Assembly: GCA_905132765.1 (NCBI GenBank)
Contig: CAJHQP010002005.1
Span: 32,480-96,479, forward strand
DNA from: Moricandia arvensis
Taxonomy: Eukaryota > Streptophyta > Magnoliopsida > Brassicales > Brassicaceae
Length of the DNA: 64,000 nt
Reading direction: 5' to 3'
A model generated the notes under the pieces. It had not been told where the DNA came from. It was given only the letters and a program-made list of their open reading frames with translations, and made no database searches. Positions 1-10,588 of the stretch are shown here, in pieces. The translations under genes and the position numbers were made by a program. The first letter of the stretch is position 1. Each line of letters begins with the position of its first letter.

Positions 1-224
1 ATGTGACCTCTCTTCTGTCTTGACTCCAATGGATCCTTGCAGTTTCTAGAGGCCATACAGATATTTAAAATAGTCTTCCCAGTCAAGATATCCTCTTGTG
101 TGCCTTGTAAGTCAAGTTAGGTCTTAGGAGGTCCAAAGTGTACGGACCAGTTCACTCTTGATCATCCAAAACACTCTTCTTGTCTTGATCTCCTAATTCT
201 TGCCATTCACTTCTTCATGTCAAC
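1..224. other. Unresolved sequence left of copia-1
   Basis: I find no open reading frame or element boundary that I can defend here. One GTACGGACC motif near 139-147 resembles the motif clusters in the LTRs elsewhere in the window, so this may be LTR or leader debris. Homology to copia protease begins at about 225. Confidence 0.4.
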
Positions 225-3200
225 AAAACCTATTTGATAAGGAGTCTAAAGCCTTTTACATGCCTGAATTCACATCCAATCTGTTGTCAGTTAAGAGATG
301 CACTACTGATTTTCATTGTAATGTTATATTTATTCCTAATGATGTGAAGTTTCAGGACATTGAGAGCCATAAGTTGATCAGAAGGGAGTAACTAAAGGAG
401 ATCTTTACATGCTTGAAGACACTGCCCCTAGTGCTGATTTAAATACTCGTTTAGTTCTACTTCTGTGTTGAATAATGATGCATTGTGGCATGCTAGAGTA
501 GGTTACCCTCATGTTAGAGCTCTAAGTTTAATGTTACCAGGTGTCATGTATAAGAATAATGAATATGAAGCATGTATCTTGGGTAAACATTGTATGGCAG
601 TTTTTCCAAAATCTACTACTTTTTATGAAAAGTGCATTGATCTTGTGCTTTCAGATGTGTGGACTGCTCCTTGTTTATCTAGGGAAAACTACAAGTATTT
701 TGTAACATTCATTGATGAAAAATCGAAATACACCTGGATAACTCTCATTCAAACTAAGGATAGAGTGCTTGATGCATTTAGAAACTTTCAGGCTTATGTG
801 ATTAACCATTACCATGCCAAGATTAAGATTTTCAGGTCAGATAATGGTGGAGAGTACACAAGCCTGGCATTCAAGGAACATTTAGCTCACACCGGATCCT
901 CCACCAAACAAGCTGCCCTTACACTCCTCAACAAAATGGAGTGGCTGAAAGGAAGAATAGGCATCTCATGGAGGTGGCTCGGTCGATCATGTTCCAGTCC
1001 AATGTTCCCAAAAGATTTTGGAGTGATGCTGTGATGACTGCTTGCTACTTGATTAACCGAACACCTACCAGAGTTCTAGAAGACCATGCTCCATTTGAAG
1101 TTCTAAACAAGGAGAAGCCGGTTCTAAGTCATCTAAGGGTGTTTGGGTGTCTTTGCTTTGTTCCGGTCCCCAGAGAGATGAGGAACAAACTAGAACCAAA
1201 GAGTACAAGGGCAATGTTCATTGGTTATTCCACACCTCAGAAGGGCTACAAGTGCTTTGATCCAAAGACAAGGTGGGTTATGGTGTCTAGGGATGTGAAG
1301 TTTGTGGAGTCAATAGGGTACTATGAAGAGAAATGTTGGGATGATTTGAAGGATCTATCCCAAGCCTCTGATAAGGCAGTAAGTCTCCGGATCATTCTTG
1401 AGGGCCTTGGATCAATACAACCCAGGATCAGAGGAGGCAAGAGGGCCAACATACTCATGAAGCTGAAGATCAAGATCACCATGATTATGAAGGGGGAAAT
1501 GGACCTGAGGCCGGAGGTCAAGAAGAGGAAACCTCAGGAGATCATGATCAAGGTGAGGCAGCAAGTGAAGAAGGAAGTGAAGAAAACAACAATGGACCTG
1601 AGGAATAAGGTCATGAGGAACCAATGGAAGAAGCACCACCACTAACGAGGAGTATGAGGGTGAGAAGAGATCCATCCAACTGGGTCAACACTCGGGTGTA
1701 CTACAATACCCAATCAGTAGCACATCCAAGTCAGGTGGTATGCTTGTTTGCCAAGTTCCCAAAAGAGCATTCTGCTTTCATCACTTGTCTGGATGAAAGC
1801 CAAGTGCCACGGACATATGGGGAAGCTATGAAGGATGAAAAACGGAGAGCCTCTATGGCTGACGAAGCTAATGCCATGATAAAAAATGAGACATGGTATG
1901 AAAGTGAACTTCCTAAATGGAAGAGAGCTGTGACCATTATGTGGATATTCACCATCAAGTTCATGCCAAATGGGAAGATAGATAGAAGGAAGAAAAGACT
2001 GGTGGCTAGACGCTTCACTCAAGCTTATGGAGAAGACTATCTTGACACTTTTGCTCCAGTTGCTAAACTCCATACCATTTGGATTGTTCTATCAGTGGCA
2101 ACCAATCTGAAATGGGATCTTTGGCAAGTGGATGTCAAGAATGCGTTTCTACAAGGAGAACTTGAAGATGAGGTCTACATGAAGCCACCACCAGGTCTTG
2201 AGAGTCTTGTGAAACCAGGGAATGTGCTGAGGTTGAAGAAAGCTATATATGGCCTAAAGCAGTCGCCTAGAGCTTGGTACAACAAGCTAAGTACTACTTT
2301 CAATGGGCGATGCTTAAAGAAGTCTGACTTAGATCACACTCTCTTCACCCTCACCACAAGCTCAGTTATTATTGTCCTTCTAGTTTATGTTGATGATATC
2401 ATCATAACCGGAAGTGACAAAGAAGTTATACAAGATACTAAATACTATCTAAAATCTGTGTTTGAAATGAAAGACTTAGGGGAGATAAAATACTTCCTTG
2501 GAATTTAGATATGTAGGTCCAAGGAAGGCTTGTTCATGTCCCAAAGGAAATACACTCTTGATCTTTTGAAAGATGCAGGTAAACTTGGTGGAAAGATAGC
2601 TAAACTGCCATTGGAGGATGGGTACAAAGCACCACGAGAGGGGGAGATTGAGAACAGCCAATACCTTGAAGATCCTAAACTCTATAGGAGGATGATTGGT
2701 AAGTTAATATACCTGACCATTACCCGTCCTGATATCTGTTTTGCTGTGAACCAAGTAAGCCAGCACATGCAAGAACCAAGGGAACATCACTGGAGGATGG
2801 TGGAACGGAATCTAAGTTACCTCAACGGATCACCAGGCCAAGGACTATGGATAGGGTGTAATGATAGCACTGACGTGGTGGGATATTGTGATGCGGATTG
2901 GGCAGGAGATAGGGCTGATAGGAAGTTTACTACCTGCTATTGCACCTTTATTGGAGGTAACCTGGTCACTTGGAAGACCAAGAAGCAGAAGGTGGTCTCT
3001 TGTTCGAGTGCGGAAGCAGAGTATAGAGCCATGCTGAAGCTGACAAATGAGTTGGTGTGGATCAAAGGGATACTGAAGCATGTAGGAGTTGAGCAAGCCA
3101 CACCAATGACTATGCACTGTGACAACCGGGCAGCTATCAACATTGAAACCAACTCGGTGTTCCATGAATGAACCAAGCACATTGAGTTGGACTGCCACAA

Positions 3201-3354
3201 AGTAAGGCAGATGATTGGTCTTGGAGAGATCTTGCCATGCTATACGAGAAGTGAGGATCAGTTGGCGGATGTCTTTACCAAGGCTGCAAGGCAAAAGGTC
3301 ATTGTGTATATTCACACCAGATTAGGACTCATTGACCTTATACCAGCCAACTAA
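225..3354 (+). pseudogene. copia-1 pol remnant (integrase, RT, RNase H)
   Basis: Translation in several frames gives the copia pol order. The GAG-pre-integrase zinc module (LWHARVGYPH ... CILGKHC) lies at about 486-590. The integrase core Asp residues are in LVLSDVW and FRSDNGGEY, and the Glu-bearing stretch (MAERKNRHLMEVA) starts at 941. Reverse transcriptase at about 1900-2510 shows VDVKNAFLQGELEDEVY and the catalytic YVDDIIITGSD. RNase H at about 2880-3340 shows YCDADWAGD and SSAEAEYRAM. It is dead: a deletion and frameshift near 890-960 lie in integrase, a TAG interrupts FLGI-ICRSKEG at about 2506, and a TGA stands in RNase H at about 3169. The frame ends at TAA 3352-3354. Confidence 0.9.
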
Positions 3355-3385
3355 TCCCCTCGGTATGGGGTCTCCACTCTTTTTC

Positions 3386-3432
3386 CCTCATCAAGGGGTT
3401 TTATCCCAAAAAGGGTTTTCTCTTTGGTGAGG
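3386..3432 (+). promoter_or_regulatory. 3' UTR stem-loop, copia-1
   Basis: Arms CCTCATCAAGG (3386-3396) and CTTTGGTGAGG (3422-3432) pair over 11 positions, with 9 Watson-Crick and 2 G-U pairs. The loop holds an inner CCC/GGG pair. The structure starts 31 nt after the pol stop, and 69 nt separate it from the LTR. It is followed by GTTTTTAATGA. Confidence 0.75.
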
Positions 3433-3501
3433 TTTTTAATGACGGAGATCTCATAGCCTTCCAAGCTTGACTTGTTCCACATGGTCAATCTTGAGGGGGA
3501 G

Positions 3502-4217
3502 TGTTGATCTGAGTAAATAAAGAGAGGATGTTTAAGAGGCTTACAATGAAGTTTGAGATCAAAGGGAGGTTTGTGCAAAGTTAGGGCGAGTGTACGGACG
3601 GTACGGACCGTACAGATTGGACGGCCGACCGTACGGACCACTAGACCCAAATCACTTTAAACTCTACCAAAATATATTTTGGTCTTGTGCAAAATATGGG
3701 TTAGGTTGTATGGATGGACCTTGTCCGTACAACTCAACTTCCGTACATCCATGGCGGATTCTTAAACATCAAGGCAGAGAGAAGCCAAGGTAAACTAGCC
3801 GGTAAAAGGAGGAAGGTTAACCTGGATGGTGACTTTGTAAGAAAGAGGCTCGCGGATAAGGAGATAAGCTTGACCAAGACAGCCTGTCCAGAGCTGGAAA
3901 GGTGAAGGTATCTGGTCAAGATGCCAAAAGCATCTCGCTCCCACAGCCACAAGTTCAAACCAGGCGCGCCACTCTCCTTAGACCAGCCACGTCTCTTCTC
4001 TCTTCACCTTTCCTTTTGTATCCGTTGTAAAGCTTCTAGATAAGTGTAAACTCCTCTCAGATTAATCAATAAAGCAAATCATTTCTTTCTTTCGAGTTTC
4101 TCTCTTCTCTATCTCCTGTTCATCATGAACATCGAGTATACTCCACTCTAATCTCTCACTCTTTCCACTCTTTCTCTCTTAATCTCGCATCATCTACTCT
4201 TATTCTCTCAAATCTCA
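3502..4217 (+). repeat. copia-1 3' LTR
   Basis: The LTR starts TGTTGATCTG right after the PPT (TTGAGGGGGAG) and ends near AAATCTCA at the gypsy junction, about 716 bp. U3 holds four GTAC motifs (3592-3634), a CTGGTCAAGATGCC half-hairpin near 3911 and a GGCGCGCC palindrome near 3964. The 3' part is CT-rich, as in the other copia LTRs here. The exact right end is less sure than the left. Confidence 0.8.
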
Positions 4218-4632
4218 GATTAGAGACCTTCATGGTGCCTTCTTCATTCAGCCATTGTAGCCGGTAGGGTTTTGGGTGCTTCTGAACCTTCAAACCCCAC
4301 TTCTTCACCTTTGTTTCACTAGCAGCATTCACACAACTACCTCCATCAACTATAAGGCTGCAAACCTTTCCTTGGACCAAGCACCTTGTGTAGAACAGGT
4401 TCTCACGTTGCCCTAGCTCTTCAGTCTTCGTTTGCAAGCTTTGGAGTCTTCATGCTGTTCCTCAGTTTCTTCCTGGTCAGGTTCGATGCTTTCATCTTCT
4501 GAAACATACTCACCATCTTCCAGAGGAATCATGACTCTCTTGTTAATACATTCATTAGCATAGTGACCTCGTCTTTGGCACTTGAAACACTTGACATCCC
4601 GAGCTCTGGAACTAGAAGCCTCAGCCTTGTAT
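4218..4632 (-). pseudogene. gypsy-1 zinc knuckle and protease fragment
   Basis: The minus-strand frames give a Gag zinc knuckle (CFKCQRRGHYANEC, a CX2CX4HX4C pattern) at about 4560-4600. An acidic linker follows, then the retropepsin-like segment with SLIVDGGSCVNAAS and the HPKPYRLQWLNEEGTMKVS stretch. Protease would mature the Gag-Pol polyprotein. A frameshift near 4430 separates linker from protease, and copia-1 ends the reading at 4217. The fragment is nearly identical to 38880-39340 of gypsy-4. Confidence 0.85.
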
Positions 4633-5884
4633 TTTCTTGATATAAGATCGGAATCCACCTGATCTTATGACACAATGATTCAAAACCTTAGGCTTGAATG
4701 GATGGTTAATGAAGGTAGATATGATGATGAAAAGCTGCTGTCTGATTCCACAAACAAGCAAACGACCAAGAGCACTTGATTCCACAAGCTTTCTGGACCG
4801 AGATGGATTGAATGGCACAACAGAGATGATGGGAGGGTCTCTGATACTGCACAAGACTCAACACCAAGTGAATCCACACCAAGAGAAGAAATCGACTACA
4901 CTTTGCTTTAGGGGGAAAACTGACTCATATATTGATAATGGCAAAAAGGTTGAATGTTTACAAAGCTGCAAGGGAACCTTATAAACTGGTTCATCAGTTG
5001 AGACCTAATTAGGTCGACACTAAAACAACATAATGACTCAAAAACAACAGGACTTTTAAAAGAAAACTACAAAGCATCTAAAATACAAGAAAAGGAAAGT
5101 TCACCAAAATAAAAAGAAACATATTTAAACTAATCACGACCTTCCTGGGGCTTGAACACTGGTTTCTTGCATCTCTAGAAACCACTGGGATACTTTGGAT
5201 TACCTGCACAAACTCATAAAAATAGAACTTACCCGGGTTGCCCATGTAGTGCTGGTTTTGAAGTTGGAGTGTTCAAGGCTTCTTCTGGTCCGTTCAGCTG
5301 GGATTCTTTGATAAAATATTCCTCTTTAAGTCTCTTGAAGCTGAAATGGTTGAGATCTTTAAGTATTTTCACGTTCTCTTCTTCAAATCCCTCTTCATGC
5401 TCTAATTTCCATTTATCGGCTAAACATACTCTTTTGATGATATCTCTCAGCTCGGGAGTAGTCTTACTGAGATTCTTGATGTCATGAACTCCATTTTCTT
5501 CCATGTACTTCTTCATGGCTTTTTTTTTCTAGGAAAAGATTTCCTTATGGTCAAAGATGTGAAATCTTCTATGAAGACATAATCGGGTGTATTGGAACAT
5601 TTTTGACTGAATGCCACTTCTGGTGGAAGTCCTAGTATATCTCCTGGGTCCATCGTATCTTTCAAGACCCTTTTTGACTGAAATACTCCTTCTGTTGGTC
5701 TCATAGCCATTGAACATCTCAGTGTGGGTTCATTGACCTTGGATGCACCATTTTGAAAGGTGTTTCGTTTGATGACCACATCATACCCTCTCTCTTCAAA
5801 AAGTTTTGTCCTCAAAACTGTCTGACCTGTACCAACAGAAAGCAAGTCAGCTTTCATTCTTATTTGGGAGTCTACCATGGATTG
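4633..5884 (-). other. Foreign block inside gypsy-1 gag with unrecognised coding segment
   Basis: This block replaces the central gag of gypsy-1. Homology to gypsy-4 stops at 4632 and resumes at about 5885. On the minus strand two overlapping frames can be read, 5890-5513 (126 codons) and 5516-5229 (95 codons), apparently shifted at a run of T/A near 5520. The first contains VLRTKLFEERGYDVV, which matches the end of the gypsy pol frame (DLRTNLFEEGGDDVI), so the right part is probably a diverged gypsy pol end running into its LTR. The remainder, including KNLSKTTPELRDIIKRV, I do not recognise. 4640-5228 shows no gene but has LTR-like phrasing. Confidence 0.5.
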
Positions 5885-6003
5885 GTCCACATCATCTCCG
5901 CCATTGTAGCTACCATGGATTGATTCAGTTGAGCAGTCATGGCTTCCATGAGTAACTTGTTCTTCCGGACCAACTCGGCTTCTTCCTCAGTCTCGGTTCC
6001 CAT
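5885..6003 (-). pseudogene. gypsy-1 gag N-terminus
   Basis: It begins with ATG at 6003-6001 and reads MGTETEEEAELVRKNKLLMEAMTAQLNQSM. The same start occurs in gypsy-5 (MGNESDEEATLMRRNKLFMEAMTQQLNQ). It is cut after about 40 codons by the foreign block. Gag would form the virus-like particle. Confidence 0.8.
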
Positions 6004-6310
6004 TGATGCCAGCACAAAGGAAACACAATAACCAGTAAATAGTTCAAGGTAATCACGAGAAGAAACAAAGAAAAAAAAACTCAACACAAAACTTACTTGC
6101 TCGTCAAGGTGATTTATGCGGTTAGGGTTAAAGAAAACTAGGGCTTTCGCCTAAAACCAAAAAGGAAAGTGCACAAAATCGGCTAAAACTCTAAGTAATT
6201 TTCAAGCAGCCCTAAACAAAACTATTTCTACTTTTGTTCAAGATGATTAAGAAGTATTGCGGCTGAAACAAAAAGATTTAAAGAGAAAACGAAACTTCCC
6301 TAACCAAAGT

Positions 6311-6323
6311 TGCTCTGATACCA
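6311..6323 (-). promoter_or_regulatory. gypsy-1 primer-binding site
   Basis: The minus strand reads TGGTATCAGAGCA, complementary to the 3' end of plant initiator tRNA-Met. It lies 2 nt from the LTR end, the same spacing as in gypsy-4. Confidence 0.85.
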
Positions 6324-6325
6324 CA

Positions 6326-6583
6326 TGACACACGCCTAGGATGCTTCTTTGGTTGATGGGAGGATAGATCCTTGCAGGAATGAATCAGAGACTCAAGTTA
6401 TTCAAGGTTTGTGGATTGAATGGTGACACAAGAGGGACAGATGATCTCTTGATACTCCAAGATGACTAAATCGGAAATGACACACCAATTTAGATACCCT
6501 TAGACTCTGGATATTACACACCAGACACACCTCAACTCGTCAACTAGAGAGAGAGAGAAATAGGGTTTTTGATAAAAGACTGC
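6326..6583 (-). repeat. gypsy-1 5' LTR, outer part cut off
   Basis: It starts TGACACACGCCTAGG on the plus strand, like the intact 792-bp LTRs of gypsy-4. The match stops at 6583, where copia-2 begins. The continuation is at 11857-12370 in the opposite orientation: 258 plus 514 bp makes 772 of an expected ~791 bp. Confidence 0.85.
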
Positions 6584-9516
6584 TAGTTTTGTGCCTAATC
6601 ATAGATGCTCGTTTACTTCTGTTTCTGCTCCTGTTTTGAATAAGAATGCTTTGTGGCATGCTAGACTAGGACACCCTCATGTTAGAGCTTTAAACTTAAT
6701 GGTTCCAGGTGTTATGTTTGAGAATAATGATTGTGAAGCTTGTATTTTAGGCAAGCATTGTAAGACTGTGTTTCATAAATCAATAACCATCTATGACCAT
6801 TGTTTTGATTTGATTCACTCTGATGTTTGGAATGCACCTTGATTATCTAGAGAGAATCACAAATATTTTGTAACATTCATAGATGAGAAGTATAAATACA
6901 CCTAGATAACCTTGATTCCATCTAAGGATAGGGTGCTTGATGCATTTAGAAATTTTCAAAACTATGTGACTAACCAGTTTAATGCCAAGTTGAAAATTTT
7001 TAGATCAGATAATGGAGGGGAATACACCAGCCAAGCATTCAAGCAACACCTATCTCAACATGGAATCCTTCATCAGACAAGCTGTCCTTACACACCTCAA
7101 CAAAATGGAGTGGCCGAGAGAAAGAACAGACACCTCATGGAGGTTGCTAGGTCGATGATGTTCCAGGCCAATGTCCCAAAGAGGTTCTGGAGTGATGTAG
7201 TGTCTACGGCTTTTTACTTGATCAACAGAACACCAACCCGGATCCTTGAAGACAAGTCACCATTTGAGGTCTTAAACAGGTATAGACCAATCTTGGATCA
7301 CCTTTGAGTCTTTGGATGTCTATGCTTTGTGTTAAGACCATGAGAGTTGAGAAACAAGTTGGATACAAAGAGTACCAAGGGGATGTTCATAGGGTATTCA
7401 CCAACCCAAAAGGGTACAAGTGCTATGATCCGGTTACAAGGAGGGTTCTGCTGTCAAGGGAAGTGAAGTTTATTGAAGAAAGAGGGTATTATGAGGAGAA
7501 GAACCAAGCAAAATTGAAAGATCTTGCATCAGATAAGGCGGCAAACTTAAGGATCATACTGGAGAGTCTTGGGATTAATCTCTCTCAAGAGCCAAAGAAT
7601 GGAGGAGGACAACCTCAAGGTCCCCCCCAACACAAATGAAGAAGATCAGCCTCCCCACTTCGACCATGAGGGGGGAAATGAACCTGAAGGAAATACTCAA
7701 GAAGAAGGAGAACAATCAGGTTCTCATGATCAAAGTGTGGAGCAACAAGAGCAAGAAGAAGGACAAGGGTCAGTGAATGAGGAAGAGGGACAAGATCAAG
7801 AGCCGGCAGTTGAACAACAAGAGCAACAACTAAGGAGAAGCACTAGGATCAGAAACCCTCCAGCCAATTGGGTTAACACCAGAGTGTACTACAATGCTCA
7901 AGGAGTGGAACATCCATCTCGAGTTTCTTGCTCTTTTGCCCACTACCCTGAAGATCGTTGTGTGCTGATGATTAACCTAGATCAAAGTTACATCCCAAAG
8001 TCTTATGATGAAGCTATGAAGGATAAGGAATGAAAGGAGTCAGTTGGTGCTGAAGCAAATTCCATGATCAGAAATGATACTTGGTATGAGAGTGAACTTC
8101 TAAGAGGGAAGAAGGCAGTGTCAAGTAGGTGGATCTTCACCATCAAGTACCTTGCAAATGGGAAGATATACAAGAAGAAAACCAGACTTGTTGCAAGGGG
8201 TTTCACTCAAACATATGGTGAAGATTACTTAGACACCTTTGCTCCAGTTGCAAAGCTTCACACCATTAAAATAGTATTGTTAGTTGCGATTAATCGAAGA
8301 TGGGGGCTATGGCAAATGGATGTGAAGAACGACTTTCTTCAAGGGGAGCTTGAAGATGAGGTGTATATGTATCCACCACCGGGTCTTGAACACTTGGTAA
8401 GAGAAGGGAATATCTTAAGGCTGAAGAAGGCTATATATGGTCTTAAGCAATCACCAAGAACCTGGTACAACAAACTGAGTACTACCTTGAATGGGAGAGG
8501 CTTCAAGAGATCCGAGCTCGACCATACCCTCTTTACTCTCACATCTCCCTCAGGTATCATTGTCCTTCTAGTATATGTTGATGATATCATCATTACTGGA
8601 AGTGACAAGGAAGGTATACAAGCTACCAAAGAATACTTGAAATCTGTGTTTGAAATTAAAGATTTGGGAGAAATGAAATACTTTCTTGGAATAGAGTTGT
8701 GTAGATCCAAGGAAGGTTTATTTCTATCCCAAAGAAATTATACACTTGATCTTTTGAAAGATGCAGGTATACCAGAAGGGAAGACAGCCAAGACGCCCTT
8801 GGAAGAAGGATATAAAGTACCACAAGAGGGGGAGATAGAAGACAGCCCACTCTTTCAAGATGCCAAGCTTTATAGAAAGCTTGTTGGTAAGTTAATCTAT
8901 TTGACAATCACAAGACATGATATATGTTTTGCTGTGAATCAGGTTAGCCGACACATGCAAGGACCTAAGGAGCATCACTGGAATATGGTAAACCGGCTAC
9001 TCATGTACCTGAATGGAACATCAAGTCAAGGAGTTTGGATGGGGTGCAATGAGAGCACAGAAGTGGTTGGATATTGTGATGCGGATTGGGCTGGGGATAG
9101 GATGCACATTCATTGGTGGAAACCTTGTTACCTGGAAGAGTAAGAAGCAAAAGGTGGTGTCCTGTTCCAGTGTTGAAGCCGAGTATAAAGCCATGTTGAA
9201 GCTTATAAATGAGTTGATTTGGATCAAGGGTATACTGAAGCACTTGGGGATTGATTAAGGAACACCCATGACCATGCACTGTGACAACCAAGCAGCTATA
9301 CACATTGCCTCCAACTCAGTTTTCCACGAGAGGACAAAGCATATTGAGGTTGATTGCCACAAGGTGAGGCAAATGATAGTATCCAGAGACATCTTACCAT
9401 GCTACATCCGGAGTGAAGATCAGCTAGCTGATGTGTTTACCAAAGCAGCTAGGCAGAAGACCATTGAGTCCATTCACACTAGACTTGGACTCATGGATCT
9501 TACCAGTAAGAACTAA
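6584..9516 (+). pseudogene. copia-2 pol, 3' portion
   Basis: The GAG-pre-integrase zinc module (ALWHARLGHPH ... CEACILGKHC) lies at about 6646-6765. The integrase core has LIHSDVW, FRSDNGGEYTS and NGVAERKNRHLME at about 6800-7140. A long Glu/Gln-rich linker (about 7640-7830) precedes RRSTRIRNPPANWVNTRVYY. The main RT frame, 8064-9143, has FAPVAKLHTI, MDVKNDFLQGELEDEVY and YVDDIIITGSD. RNase H (SSVEAEYKAM, then HCDNQAAIHIASNSVFHERTKHIEVDCH) runs to TAA at 9516. Damage includes stops at about 6841, 6904, 7305 and 8031, and frameshifts near 7340 and 9110-9260. NAFLQG has become NDFLQG. Confidence 0.9.
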
Positions 9517-9545
9517 TCCCCTCGCCATGGGGTCTTTACTCTTTT

Positions 9546-9589
9546 CCTTGTTGAGGTTTTATCCCTAAGGAGGGTTTTCTTTAACAAGG
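9546..9589 (+). promoter_or_regulatory. 3' UTR stem-loop, copia-2
   Basis: CCTTGTTGAGG (9546-9556) pairs with CTTTAACAAGG (9579-9589), with 9 Watson-Crick and 2 G-U pairs. The inner pair is CCCT/AGGG. It lies 29 nt after the stop and 69 nt before the LTR. Confidence 0.8.
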
Positions 9590-9658
9590 TTTTTAATGAG
9601 GAAGATCTCATGGCATTCTAAGTTTGACTTGTTCCACATGGTCAAGCTTGAGGGGGAG

Positions 9659-10239
9659 GGTTGAACAGAGGTTATAAAATGATAGAGGAAGGCTTATAAA
9701 GAGGAAAGGAAAGGATTTGGGTATGTCCGTACAAGTCCGTATAACCAGGCCGTACAGACCATACACATGGGCGAGGCAAGTTACCATTGACAAGAAGTTA
9801 CCCGGTTAAGAGTAACTCGACCAAGAGTTACTCTTACTAGTTACCAAGCGGATCAAGCTTGACTGAAGAGATAAGGGACGCGCGTTGACAGGCTGGATCA
9901 AGCTTGGAAGAGCATCTGGTCAAGATGCCAAAGGTATCTTTCGTGTGAAGCTTCTCGGCCACAGGATTTCAAATGGGCGCGCCTAAACCTTTGACTACAC
10001 ATGCTTTATGGATAAGCTTATCCTAAACCTAATCATCTATCCATTGTAAAGCTTACCTTCCTTCCTCTATATATTTGTAAACTCTGGTTCATCATTAAAC
10101 AATGAAAATCTTTAGTCTCTTCTCTTAGTCTCTCTCAATGGTTTCAAGTCTCTCTCGTCGAGTCTCTTATTTTTTAGTCTAAATCTCTCTCTCAGTGTCT
10201 TATTCTCGTCTTCTACACTCTATTTCTATCAAACTTTCA
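9659..10239 (+). repeat. copia-2 3' LTR (581 bp)
   Basis: It follows the PPT AGCTTGAGGGGGAG. The first base is mutated (GGTTGAACAG for TGTTGAACAG) and it ends CAAACTTTCA. U3 contains TCCGTACAA (9726-9734), a GCATCT...AGATGC hairpin near 9911-9927, GGCGCGCC near 9976 and the perfect palindrome GGATAAGCTTATCC (10010-10023). Confidence 0.9.
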
Positions 10240-10588
10240 ATTTCCTTGTTGACTTCACATGCTTGGTTGATTTTCCTTGTAAACCCTAGATGTAGCTCAT
10301 TTTCCTATTTATACCTTGTATTGTCGATTATAAACATTAAGTGAGAGAGTGGGGTTTTCCCTCCTCCTTCCTAATCTTTTATGGGTTCTAAATCTTTGTT
10401 CTTCAGTCTCTTAGTCTCTGGTTCTTCAAGTCTCACGAATCTCTCTTTAGTCTCCTTATTCTCTTAGTCTCATCCACAATCTTATTCTCTCATCAAGTCT
10501 TCTTTCCTCTTTATTTCAAGATCAGTCTGAACCTGTTGAGGTTGGATCTCCTTACACATCCCACGGCCTGAACTCTGATAAACTTTCA
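10240..10588 (+). repeat. LARD-1 3' LTR, end portion (inside inversion)
   Basis: This piece matches the 3' half of the solo LTR at 39424-40379 (TTCCTTGTAAACCCTAGATG, a TATTTATA box, the GGGGTTTTCCC block) and ends GATAAACTTTCA. Re-inverting places it next to 14563-15295, giving one LTR of about 1.08 kb that had been split by copia-2. Confidence 0.75.

Larger units (their letters stand above)
225..4217 (+). mobile_element. copia-1, 5'-truncated Ty1/copia retrotransposon
   Basis: This is the 3' two thirds of a copia element on the plus strand. In order it holds the end of the protease/GAG-pre-integrase region, integrase, reverse transcriptase, RNase H, a 3' UTR with the conserved stem-loop, a PPT at about 3491-3501 and one LTR. 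The 5' LTR, gag and most of the protease are missing. It abuts gypsy-1 directly at 4217/4218, within a gypsy protease sequence that is continuous at 38883 and beyond, so copia-1 inserted into gypsy-1 or was joined to it by deletion. No TSD can be tested because the left flank is lost. Confidence 0.85.
4218..6583 (-). mobile_element. gypsy-1, 5' part of a Ty3/gypsy element
   Basis: Read on the minus strand it runs from a truncated 5' LTR (6326-6583), through a PBS and leader, to the gag start (about 6003), then a rearranged block, then zinc knuckle and protease, which stops at copia-1. It is the same family as gypsy-4 (35077-42419). The missing end of its LTR is found, inverted, at 11857-12370. 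Confidence 0.8.
6584..10239 (+). mobile_element. copia-2, 3' part (inverted relative to its 5' part)
   Basis: The segment holds GAG-pre-integrase to RNase H, the 3' UTR and a 581-bp LTR. It begins exactly where the minus-strand 5' part (12371-14562) ends. The two LTRs have the same length (581 bp). The outer flanks, ATTTC at 10240 (complement GAAAT) and GAATT at 14563, fit a 5-bp TSD with one mismatch. The element would be about 5.85 kb when joined. Confidence 0.9.

Noticed and set aside
4156..4217. Extension of the gypsy-1 protease frame to 4156
   Set aside because: Bases below 4218 belong to the copia-1 LTR; the frame continues across the junction only by chance.
5180..5230. GTAAGT...TTTGTGCAG pair on the minus strand, looking like an intron at the end of the unknown frame
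   Set aside because: The implied intron is only about 29 nt, far below the usual plant minimum, so chance is likelier.
4671..5785. A complete antisense gypsy LTR (TGACACAATG ... CCACATCA)
   Set aside because: The ends look LTR-like, but there is no second copy in the window, the PBS-like flank is weak and no TSD is visible. Left as an unresolved block.
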